Source of the DNA: Bettongia penicillata ogilbyi
Taxonomy: Eukaryota > Chordata > Mammalia > Diprotodontia > Potoroidae
Reading direction: 5' to 3'
Assembly (NCBI GenBank): GCA_023548195.1
Contig: JAJHZJ010000532.1
Location: 1,065,725 to 1,129,724, forward strand
Length of the DNA stretch: 64,000 nucleotides
The position numbers and the translations under genes were made by a program. The notes beneath the pieces were generated by a model. That model had not been told where the DNA came from. It was given only the letters and a program-made list of their open reading frames with translations, and did no database searches. Positions 27,901 through 39,900 of this stretch are shown here, piece by piece (the first letter of the stretch is position 1; the number at the start of each line of letters is the position of its first letter).

Positions 27901-30900
27901 AATTTTAGAAAAGTGTGACATAAAGAGAAATTGTTTAAAGCAGTTCAAATGTTTATAGACTAAAAAGCACCTACACATCAATACCCAAAAGGGCTTTAAG
28001 TTAGAAATCATTTTACCCAGGAAATTATTTATACAGGCTATACATTTTTTAAAAAAAGAGCAAACCAGAAAAAAATACCATGGCATGCCTATCCATCTAA
28101 AGGGTCAAAGAAATATGAAAGCTTCATAAGAAAAGGGAAAATTGTGGGTTCTCAATTTTAGACTAACATGGCACATGAGCTTTGTCATTGGGCTCACATT
28201 GCCCAAGTCATTACAATGAATGCACCATTGGTGTGGGAGGCAAATCTATTTACAGTGACGTTACTCATAGTCTGGTGTTCAGTAATATTGATCTGTCTTG
28301 TTTGTCTAATAGGAAAATAATAAACAATTACTAGGCAATGTTGGAAAAAGCAATCAGTTTTTATATTTCACTAATACAGCAGACCTCCCAAAACATAAAG
28401 GTGATGATCTGCATAAAATCAATGTGCCATGCTACACTGGTCATATTCATCATCGCAGATTCTTGGCAATAAATGGTATAATATTAGGCCTGAATCACTG
28501 GTAAACTGCAAAGTTCTATGTCAAAGAAAAGTTATGTATGTAATCAATGTCCCCATTACAAAGTGACGATTTTGTAAACGTGATGATTTTTTGAAATAAA
28601 AATTTGTGCAATAAGATGCCTGTAATTTAGACAAAGCACGTCACACATTTCTTTGGCGATAAAAAACTTTTCCCATTTTCCAATAAGATAAACGAAGCTC
28701 ACAGTTGATTAGAAAAACGTTTATCTATGTATAAAACTGACTTTAAAGATTAAACTCAGGGCTTAGTAAGGATCTGATTGATTTATGAACATGGGGTTTT
28801 AGGAGAATAATAGCAAAAGAAAAACATATGAAATGGTCAGAACAGAAAAAGAAACGACGATGTCAACAGAGACTTTCAATTCTGGAAACTATCTTCACAA
28901 ATGACTTCTAGAAAGTCTTTCACCCCCATTCTCTACAACATTTCTCAGCAGCGGTCACCATGACAACAGCAAGCCATGGTTCTTAAACTGAGGACGAGAG
29001 TCACCCCGTCCAGCAGGGTTTCAGATAACTGAGCTTGGCTACTGACCCTCACTGTGAGAACGGAAGATGAGCAGCTAAGATGGATAGTTATGTCAGATGG
29101 GATTTTCTCAAATTCTCCATACAGATCATAATTTCTCCATACATCATTAAGAAAGATTTAAGCTAACACATGCACGTAAGACTATAGTATTCTAAAATTC
29201 AATTATGAAACTAATTTCAGTCATGAAACAAAATACTGTAACTGTTCGTATTGCAGAGTAGTCTGAAATAGATTTAACCAGGCATTTTCTCAATCAACCT
29301 GGCACCATTAAAGAGACTAGAAATATAAAACAGCGCCCGAACTTACCACAACTGGAAGGAGGCAGTCTGAGTGGAATCACAAAAGTCAATCCCCATTGCA
29401 ACAGTGATGGATCCCCCAGGCTCAAGGGACTCTAGGAAAGAAGATCATTTGGAAGTGAAAACACAGTGAATGCCACAAACAATGAACCAAACTAAATACT
29501 CCAGATTTTTCTAACACATGAGTTGTTTATTGCTATAGTCAGGTCAAATTTGGTCATTCCACATAAAATTTCTAAAACTAGGGATTTTTAATTCCAAATA
29601 ATTTACATATTACAACAAAACTTACCATGCCTATTAAAGGAATTCTCTTTAAAAGTTCAGGGTTTTTTCAATAATATTGCCTTTATAGGTTATAGAGGTA
29701 AGGATATAATGAATTACTTTGGGATGCTTTAGCACATGTCCTCAGGGGACTTAGAAGAGTTTATGTACCCTTAGAAAACAAACTGAAGGACAATAAGCTT
29801 ATAATGGGAAAAATCCCACCAATAAGAACAGCTGTTAAGAGTTTTAAAACATAAACTGAAGGGATGCTGGAGTAGTTAATCACCTCGGAAAAACATCAGA
29901 AGTAAATCAGGAGAACTGGCATTTTTTTTGGAGACCAAAATGACAAATCTACTTGCATTATCCAGAGGGTTGCTGAGAGGAAATCAGAGTAGCAAAGGAT
30001 GAGACCATCTTAAAAGACAATTAAGCTAGAGACGCATTACAGTTGTTTTAATCTTTGGAGCTTGATCAATCAACTAACCTAGTTATGAAGGGTTACCACA
30101 ACAAACACACATATCCGTCTTGCTCAGTTGTCATTTACATTTGTCAATTCAAGTAAAATATTTTATTCAGCTTATGATTTCAGCCGCTGTCTTTCAGTCA
30201 GTTGCATTTACTCTATATACCCAAGTGAAGTGACAATCATAGAAACCAACAGCTGGAAGGCACCCTATAGGTCAAGGCCAAGTATCAGCTAAGAACGTCC
30301 TCTACAATACCCCAACAAGCAAGTTATCCAGACTCTCTATACAAAGACCCCCAGCAGGGCGAGGGAGCACAAGGTGGTCAGTTCATTCACTTTGGGACAG
30401 TTATCAGTTAGGACCATTTCATAACTGCTCATTCATTTTTCTTACGACAATCCTGGATCTTCCTCTTGAAGATATCTATTTGTTGCTTCTAGTTCTTTAG
30501 TGGCCAGGTAGAAAGAGTCTACTGTCTCTTTCGCAGGATGGCTACAATTTTGCTTCTGAGTCTGCTTTTCTCTAGGCTAAATATCTCTAGTTCCTGCAAC
30601 TGATTCTTATTGACACTTTCTCTTACCATCTGTATGAGTCTCTTCAGGACATTCTTCAAATGTGGTACCCAGAACAGAAAACAGGACTACAAATGTATTT
30701 TGATCTGGGCAGATTTATGATTTCCTTCAATCTGAACAGAATTCTTCTCAGAATAGCATTTTTTTCTGGGGGTGGGGGCTAACAGGTTCATACTGTTAAC
30801 ACTCAGTGCTAACAGCTGTCAAACCATGTCTTCTTCACTCGATATTCATGAAGCTGATTTTTTTTAATCCGATATAGAATTTCCCATTTTTGTCCCTACT

Positions 30901-33900
30901 GAATTTCATCTTATTTATTTCTTCCAATTACCCTAGCAAGTTGGGGCCTTTTGGGACTCTGATTTATTGTTAACATGACTTTGTAAAAAATCTACATGAA
31001 AACATGAGCCACATATTATGAAGAAATACTAGAAATATCCCCACTAAAACAGTTCAAAACAGGATTGTCCATTTTTACTCTTTCTAGTTGGCAGTTTAAA
31101 AAAAATAAACGACAGCTACAGAAATAAATGTTTCATGTTACAGTCCCTCTGTCATTATCATGGGAGTGATGCATATAAGCAACCATTTCCACATCGTTAA
31201 GATGCAGCAGAAATGTGGCCGTTGTGGTTGTAAGCCACTTCATCACACAGGGACTTCATTTTACAGGATGTACAATGCCTTTGTTCAGAAGGAAACAGTC
31301 ATTCTTTATTTTTGTCTTGCTTTGAAGTCCACTCACTCTACTTAGGATTAACTGACTTGAGCCTGACCTACAGTTGCTGCCCAAGCATCTTACTATCATC
31401 TACTCTCTGTGTACGTCCTGTCCAGTGTAGTTATGTGGCAGCAAGCGTCACAGTATAGACTACTGGTCATCTTAATGGTGAACCTATGTTTTTTTTTCCC
31501 AATGTTGCAGAGTGCTTTCTTAAAATTAATACTCTACATTAGACGTGATATCTGCCACTTCTGAACATACCGGGTTTTGAGTATTTTTTCAGTTTTAAGT
31601 CACATCTAAAGAGGTACCTTTAATAGAATGAGTGAAGCATTCTACGCTTACTGAAAATATAATACAACAATGAAATGGATTATTTAAATATAATTTATGC
31701 ACATATGGATTATAAAAACAGATCTCTTTCAATACAATATTCTCTTTCTCTGTCTTAATAAAAAATGATAAAGCAAAGAATAAAATTCATTTTTGAAGCT
31801 GCTTTCCCTCTCCTTATGCACACACTCTTTACCATTAAGGAAAGCTCTACATATGTACACAGCATAAATACTGAATCGAAGTCCGATTTTGGATTCTGGG
31901 TTAGCTAATGACGTCATTCACTCAAATGGCATTACGGTGACGTTGCCTCCATTTCTTTATTTATTATGCTATCCTTACTCATCCTTTATCCTCCTTCCTA
32001 TGTTTCTCTAGATGAGCTAAATAAATTCTAGGAGTGCTCCTCACTCTTTGACTCCCCATGTGCTTCCATTGATGAGTGATGCATAAGGACTGTATGAAGC
32101 CTCCCTTATTTGTTTGTACCCAATTGTAAGAAAAAATAACATGCTTTTAAAAACAGAAAGAGGTCGCATTCATAAAGCACTTCAGGTTTTGCAAAGTGCT
32201 TTACAAATACCTCATTTAATCCCCATAACAACCTTGGGAGTTAGGTGCTATAATTATCCCCATTTTATACCTGACGAAACTGAGAGATTAAGTGACTTGT
32301 CCCAAAGTTACACAGCTAGTAAGTAACTGAGGCTTGGTTTGAACTCAGGTCTTTGTGACTCCACGCCCAACACTCTATCTACAGTACCACTTTCTAGAAT
32401 TTAGAGAATTATATACAATTAAATGGATTAAATAATTGGGCAAAGAGTTAGAAAAGGCAATAGACCAAGAAATAAAATTAGGCTTCTAAATGGACTTTTA
32501 AAATATGTGTAAACAAGTTACTAAAATAACTGGATAGTGGGCACATAAAGAAAAAGGTTCACACCCGTCCAGTTGCTATTGCTAACATAAAATAGGTTAG
32601 AATATTAACAGGCTAGAGGGTTTTGTTTTTCTTGTAAAACACAACACCCACTTAAGGTGTGACTAGTATAATTTATAAATTCAACTGAATAAAGAAAATG
32701 TTTACGTAAAAGTTTGTTTACAATTTAAGGAGACATTCTGGTTTATACTAAGCATTAAATAATTCTCCATCAGATCATTAAACATTTCCTACGTGTCCGT
32801 GTCAATGACTAAAACTGGGGTATGTATACACCCATCCGTCCTTCGTTTCTGAAGACGAAATCTGAACAGTAATGACAAATGGGTGGAAGGCTGAAGAAAA
32901 TGCAGCTGGACCAGTAACTACTTCTAGACTGCGCCTATACGATTATAGAACTTGGGCAACGGGCTGTGGGAGGAACAGTCTACCACTGAGTTCGGACAAC
33001 AACATGTTCACCCTCTATCACTCCTTACTTTGGGTAAAAACAGTCTTGTTCAGTTAAAATTGGTTTTCTTTAATATGTCATTTTTTTGGCTGGCTTATAA
33101 AATCATCTTCCAGTCATTGGAATCTTAAGAGTCTCATGGTAACATGTCTGGGTGAATCTGAATTTATCCCTGATGCCACATCCTATGCATTCTGTAATCT
33201 GTCCCTTGACTTTAATTTCTCTGGAAAATTTTCTTAAACAGTTTTATGAAACACTCTTTATTCACTGTTTTTAACTGTGTAATTCTTAGGTCCTCTCTAA
33301 GTTCTGTCCTGTAGATCTGTTACTTTTGTGAGCAAAGCTTCAAAGTATTCCTGCACTTGGGGCCCTACTTGAATTCTTTTTCTCGTATTTCATACAACAG
33401 AAGAATGGTGCTACTGCTTTACCGTGTACTTCAGGAGGATTTCCAAGTTGAGTTCCATTATCTGGCCTTGTTCCTTCACGAATTTCATTTCTTCTTTTAC
33501 TTGTTTAGGTTTATTTATCATCCATTTTATGGCTTTGACTTCATTTCTTTTTTTTTTTTTATTTATTTAACTTTTTACATTCATTTTCACAAAATTTTGG
33601 GTTCCAAATCTTCTCCCCTTTTATCCCCTTCCCACACCCCAATACACCTAGCATTCTAATTTTCCTATCACCAATCTGCCCTCTCTTCTATCATCCCTCC
33701 CTTCTCTTGTCCCCATCTTCTCTTTTGTCCTATGGGGCCAGATGACTTTCTATTCCCCATTAACTGTATGTCTTATTTCCTAGTAGCAACAACAATACTA
33801 AACAGTTGTTCCTAAAACTTTGAGTTCCAAATTCTCCCCATCCCTCCCTCTCCACCCATTCCCTTTGGGAAGGCAGGCAATTCAATATAGGCCCTATCTG

Positions 33901-36900
33901 TGTAGTTTTGCAAATGACTTCCATAATAGTCGGGTTGTGTAAGACTAACTGTATTTCCCTCCATCCTATCCTGCCCCCCATTGTTTCTATTCTGTCTTTT
34001 GATCCTGTCCCTCTCCAAGAGTGTTGACTTCAAATTGCTCCCTCCTCCCATTACCCTCCCTACCATCACCCCGCCCCCCTTTCTTATCTCCTTCTCCCCC
34101 ACTTTCCTAAGATAGGTTTTCATATCAAAATGAGTGTGCATTTTATTCCTTCCTTTAGTCGAATGTGATGAGGGTAAACTTCTTGTTTTTTTCTCAGCTC
34201 TCCTCTTTTTCCCTCCACTAAAAAGTCTCCTGCTTGCCTCTTAAATGAGATATAATTTACCCCATTCCATTTCACCCTCTTTCCTCCCCCTACCTTTCTC
34301 TCTCACCATTTACCTTAATTTCTTTTCACATATGGTCCCATCCTATTCAACTCACTGTATGCTCTGTCTCTGTATGTGCGTGCATGTGTGTATGTGTGTG
34401 TGCATGCACGCGTGTACGTGTGTATGTGTGTGTGTGGTCCCACCAACTACCCAGATACTGAAAAGTTTTAAGAGTTAGAAATATTGTCTTTCCATGTAGG
34501 AATGTAAACAGTTCAACTTTGGTAAGTCCCTTATGACTTCTCTTTGTTGTCTACTTTTTCATGCTTCTTCTCATTCTTGTGTTTGAAAGTCAAATTTTCT
34601 TTTTAGCTCTGGTCTTTTCATCAAGAATGCTTGAAAGTCCTCTGTTTCATTGAAAGACCATATTTTCCCCTGAAGTATTATACTCAGTTTAGCTGGGTAG
34701 GTGATTCTTGGTTTGAGTCCTAGTTCCTTTGACTTCTGGAATATCCTATTCCACGCCCTTCCATCCCTTAATGTAGAAGCTGCTAGATCTTGAGTTATCC
34801 TGATTTTATTTCCACAATACTGGAATTGTTTCTTTCTAGCTGCTTGCAAGATTCTCTCCTTGACCTGGGAGTTTTGGAATTTGGCCACAATGTTCCTAGG
34901 AGTTTCTCTTTTTGGATCTCTTTCAGGTGGTGATTGATGGATTCTTTCAATACTTATTTTGCCCTCTGGTTGTAGAATCTCAGGGCAGTTTTCCTTGATA
35001 ATTTCATGGAAGATGATGTCTAGGTTCTTTTTTTGATCATGACTTTCAGGTAGTCCCATAATTTTTAAATTGTCTTTCCTGAATCTATTGTCCAGGTCAG
35101 TTGTTTTTCCAATGAAATATTTCACATTCTCTTCCATTTTTTCATTCTTTTGGTTTTGTTTTGTGATTTCTTGGTTTCTCAGAAAGTCATTAGACTCCAT
35201 CTGTTCCATTCTCATTTTGAGTGAACTATTGTCTTCAGAGAGCTTTTGAACCTCTTTTTCCATTTGGCTAATTCTGTTTTTGAAAGCATTCTTCTCCTCA
35301 TTGGCTTTTTGAACCTCTTTTGCCAACTGAGTGAGCCTATTTTTCAAGGTGTTATTTTCTTCAGCATTTTTTTGGGTCTCCTTTAGCAGGGTATTGACCC
35401 GTTTTTCATGCTTTTCTTGCATCTCTCATTTCTCTTCCCAGTTTTTCCTCCACCTGTCTAACTTGCTTTTCAAAATCCTTTTTGAGGTCTTCCAAGGCCT
35501 GAGCCCACCGGACATCCACCTGGGATGTCTGGGATACAGAGGCCCCGACCTCCACGTCTTTCCCTGATGGTAAGATTATTTCCTCGTCATCAGAATTTGA
35601 AGGCGGGAACATTTGCACCTGCTCAAAGAAGCTCTCTATAGTCTTATTTTTCTTCCCTTTTCTGGGCATTTTCCCAGGCAGTTACTTGACTTCTGAGATT
35701 CCTGTCCACCCCTGCCTAGATCCGCCCAGCTAGTGGGGGTCTGAGATTCAAATAGGCTTTCCGTGGCAGGCGCAGCTGCTATTCAATGCGAGCTTAAGTT
35801 CTGGTGCTCAGGTGGGGGCAGGCCCGCCTCCCAGGCTCAGTTCCCTCAGGGGCTTTATGCACAGACCTTCAGTGATGGAGCGGGTGGGGGCAGGGCTGCC
35901 TCCCAGGCTCAGCTCCCTCAGGTGGTTTATGCAGAGACCTGAGCTTCTGCCTGCTGCTCGGGGAGTCCCGGGCCACCACCGCTGCCTCTGCTGCCTCTGC
36001 TGCCTCTGCTTCCTGCCCCTGCCTCTGCCTTCCCCACATCCTCCCGAGGGAGCCTGAGTCACGGAGACACCCCGCTCCCCTCTTGGCCAGCCCAGACGTC
36101 TCTCTCACTGACCTGTAGCATCTGTGGGTGGAGGGACCTTCCTGGCCACTGGAGGTTCCGTCCCTGAAGCCTGCTCGGTGGCCGCACGGCCAGGGCAGCT
36201 CAGGAGTGGGCTCCGCTTTCCGGGGCGCGACGGACCCTGGGGACGGCTCTCCAGGGCTCTCTTGAACGGAAATCTTTTCCACTGTGTTTCTGCTTGCCTT
36301 GCAGTGATCCAGAATTTGTGGGGAGTTCTTCCCACAGGAAATATATAGGCTGTGGGTTCGGAGCTAGCATACGTGAGTCTTTCTACTCCACCATCTTGGC
36401 TCCACCCCCCACTTTGACTTCATTTCTATTTCCTTTCCTGTGTTTTTGAGTTTCTTTTGATACATATTCTTTATTCCTTGTTTTGGAATACAAGGTTGCC
36501 TGTCTCTTTCGTATCATTTTTCCTTCCCTGGGAAACAACTGTCTTTGGAGGCTTTTTTTTGTTCCTGTCTTTGACAGGGCTGTTGCCAGCTCTAAGACAC
36601 CATCTATCTCCTCACAAATCTAGTACTTCACAATCTCAAAGGTCTTTAGAGAGATCAATGAAGCCCAGAGAGGGTGACTTGCTCAAGGTCAAGTAGCTTG
36701 GGAGCTAAAGACAGCCTTGGTGTTTTCAGCTATTTCAAAAACTTATTTAATTGTGTTCATGCTTTGGGGGAGGAGAGAAGGGCTTGTGAAACTTTTGCTG
36801 TTCAATACACAGGACTAGACAAAAATTCAGAAGTGATCTGCTCTCTAAGTCCCTAATTTTCCAAGTGCAGAAACTAAGGCTCAGACAGGTTAAGTCACTT

Positions 36901-39900
36901 GCTCACATCACATGTAGTGCACAGGGCAGTCAGCACCTAAACCTATGCATTATGCGTGCAAATCTGGTGACTTTCACCATCGCTTATTTGACATTTTCCA
37001 ACCTCACCTTATTGAGAAATAGTTCTTAGATTAACAAACCTGTCTATATGAAAAGCACTGGAATAGGCATTCTCATAACGGTACAACGTTACTGGCTCCA
37101 AACATGACAGAATTCTTTTAACCTGGGACCTGCAGATGCCCCTGCCCAGTCACTTGGCATTCTAGAAGACATGTAGATTGTACTAACGGACTTCTTTAAG
37201 AAGCTGGCTATCCACCATGAATGGACCTTAATTATTTCACTGCACAGGAGTAAGGTAATCTTGCTGCTTTATGGACCTTAGCTGGTTGTGGAGTTTGCTA
37301 TCACTACTGCTAGCAAGCATTTACTATTTTCTCCCAAAACAGAGTAAAAGCTGATGGGTGCAGGAGACCGAAAAGTGTGAGCCATGATAAGGAAGCCAGG
37401 AATTGTCTTCGTGGAAAGAGAGTGCATGCCTTAAACCTATTCTGGTACTCCTTCCCCACCTCCCCAGTCCCATTCACTACTCTGCCTGGATTCAATACAA
37501 AAATACAACTTTTCACTACCACAGAGCTGGGATGAGATAAACCTACTGTTGCTGGACTAGTCCTACATCAGAATCACATCTTCAGGCATCAGGTCCTTTT
37601 CTCCAGAACATAATCTTCTAGAAATTTTGCTAAGAGATCTTGTCTATAAGTCTAGGACTGAGCTTAGGCTCTAGGCCTCTAATCTCCAAGAACACAGTCA
37701 CAGGTACTAGACTAACACCTCCAAGATCCTACCCAGGGCCTGAACCTCAAGGCCCAAACCTTTTTTGCCCCGAGAACTTCATCTAGAAGTAGGGTTTCTA
37801 ATACTAGTTATAATTTTCCCCCTTTCCTAGTGCTTGATAGAGAACTGACACTCCTTTTGCCATCCTAAGGCATTTCAAGGGAGGAGACCCAGTCAGTAAA
37901 TAACGAATTCCCATCGTACAGTTAGCAAGGGTAGCTAAGTGGCTCAGCGGATACAGTGCCAGGCCTGGATTCAAAAAGACTTCAGTTCAAATCTGGCCTC
38001 AGACAGATCACTCACTGTGGGACCTTGGGCAAGTCACTTAACCCTGTTTGCCTCAGTTTCCTCATCTGTAAAATAAGCTAGAGAAAGAAATGGCAAGAAA
38101 ACTCCAAACTGGGTCCTGAAGAGTAGGACACAACTGAACACAAACAGCTGGTAAACTCCCTTCCTTCTGTTCTGAGCACGGCCAAGATGAAAATCCCCTT
38201 ACCTTTCATCCCCATCAACGTACTGACGCTGCTTTGCTTTCCCTGGACCATCGTTCGACTGTTAAACTTCTTGTTATCTTAGGCCTTTTCCTCCATGGCT
38301 CCTTCATCTTCTGACACTTATGGAAATCTAGTTGGCCTCAAACTACGTTGGATGTTCTACTGACGTCTCAAATTTTAAATACAAAGTAGAACTTTATCTT
38401 TCCCTCCAAACTATCCCTTGCAATTTCTCTGCTTCTGTCAAAGGCACCACCATTCTTCTGGCTTCTCAGGTTCTTAATGCCGACAGTATCTCCCAATCCT
38501 CACTCTTCCTTACCACGACCTATCCAATCAGATGCTGAATCAGATATATTTATATCTAACCTCTAGTTCAGGCTCTAATCATATCTCTCACCCACAACAG
38601 CTTTCTTAGTCTCCCTGCCTCAAAGTCCTTCCCCATTCTAATTCATCCTCCAAACAGATGCCAAAGTGACTGTCCTCAAACACAGATCTACTCACCATCC
38701 TACTCCAAACCTCCAGTGGTTCTCCATTGCCCCTAGAATACAATATACAACCTGATCCCAATCTATCTTTCAAGGTTTACAATGCTTTTCTTACGGTACA
38801 TTTACTCCCCTCCCACGCTGTAATTCTGCCAAACTGGCCTTCTCTCATTTCTCACATGAGGCACTGTATCTATTTCTACATCTCTGGGCCTTAGTACTGA
38901 TCAACCACCATGACTACAACATGCTCCCTCCTCACCACTGCCTTACATAATCCTTCTCTTTCTTCTGAACGTAGCTCAAACACCATGAAAACTGTCATGA
39001 TCCACCAACTGCTAGTGCCTTGACTTCCCTTTTATTTATTTCCTTTATACTTATGGAGCACATCCCTTAATTCACTTCTCAAAGAGGCAAGGCCCTTTCC
39101 CTGAATAGGCATTACCTCACTCTAAATGCGTACCTGAATAGGCCAAGGTCTCCCATTACATCCTGGGCCTTCTCCAGTTAACCTAATGAATACCTGGTCA
39201 CTGGATCCAGATGGCCCAGGAAGAGAAAATGAGGCTGGTGACCTTGCACAGCCCTCCCTCACTCAAATCAAAGTCAACTGCAAGTCACGTCCTCATATCC
39301 CTGATGTCATGGTCCCCTTTGAAAATGACAAACACAACAGCAACAATGCAGCACATACTATATATGTACGTGGTATCTTTCTGTCAGGATTTAAGTGTAC
39401 TGCAAATAGGGCAAATAGGGATTGTTTCACGCTATGTATTTAACGTCTCAAAACCTTTCAACCTACCTGGCCCTGAGCAGGTGCTTAATACATGCACGTG
39501 CGCGCGCGCGTGTGTGTGTGTGTGCATGTGCGTGTGTTGGTCCTTTGCTGCTGAAGATCATGCCATCAGAGAAGTAATGACATGACTTGCACTTGACTTG
39601 GTTTTGAGTTAGGGAGGGCTTAACACATGCCTGTTGCTTGACTAAGGGGATTTTTGATCAGCTTCTCCAGTACTAGACATACTTTCTTGAATGTCCCATA
39701 AGACACTAGGCCAGGACAGAAAACAGGAATAACACCTTTCTTCCCACTGCTCCTTCCTTTCTCAATAGCTAATTCCTCTTTGTTTGAGGCTGGCACACTC
39801 CCCCCTCTGCCTTTCAATATACATGTGTGTGTGTGTGTGTGTGCATGTGTAATCCTTTCCAGATCCTAGTATCTAGATTCAGATTATACTTCCCCCTCCC

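Larger units (their letters stand above)
33549..36411 (-). mobile_element. HAL1-type (ORF1-only L1) retrotransposon, full length with 16-bp TSDs
   Basis: About 2.86 kb, with its 5' end at 36411 and poly(A) at 33549-33560 on the minus strand, the same direction as AP3B1. In order: a GC-rich 5' UTR (36411-35670) opening with GGAGCCAAGATGGTGG, ORF1 (35669-34571), then about 1 kb of purine-rich 3' UTR containing a TG/CA microsatellite and ending in AATAAATAAA plus poly(A). No endonuclease or reverse transcriptase region is present, which is the definition of HAL1 (half-L1) elements. Mobilisation would depend on L1 ORF2 protein supplied in trans. The perfect target-site duplications and long open frames suggest a fairly recent insertion. 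An L1 with an exact internal ORF2 deletion is the alternative. Confidence 0.88.

Noticed and set aside
33760..34141. Possible ORF2 remnant downstream of HAL1 ORF1
   Set aside because: The frames read as purine-rich 3' UTR (Gly/Arg/Lys runs) with no endonuclease or reverse-transcriptase motif.
35808..36348. Several GC-rich open frames on both strands (up to 137 codons)
   Set aside because: They all lie in the HAL1 5' UTR. Length comes from high GC content, and composition is Pro/Gly/Arg low complexity.
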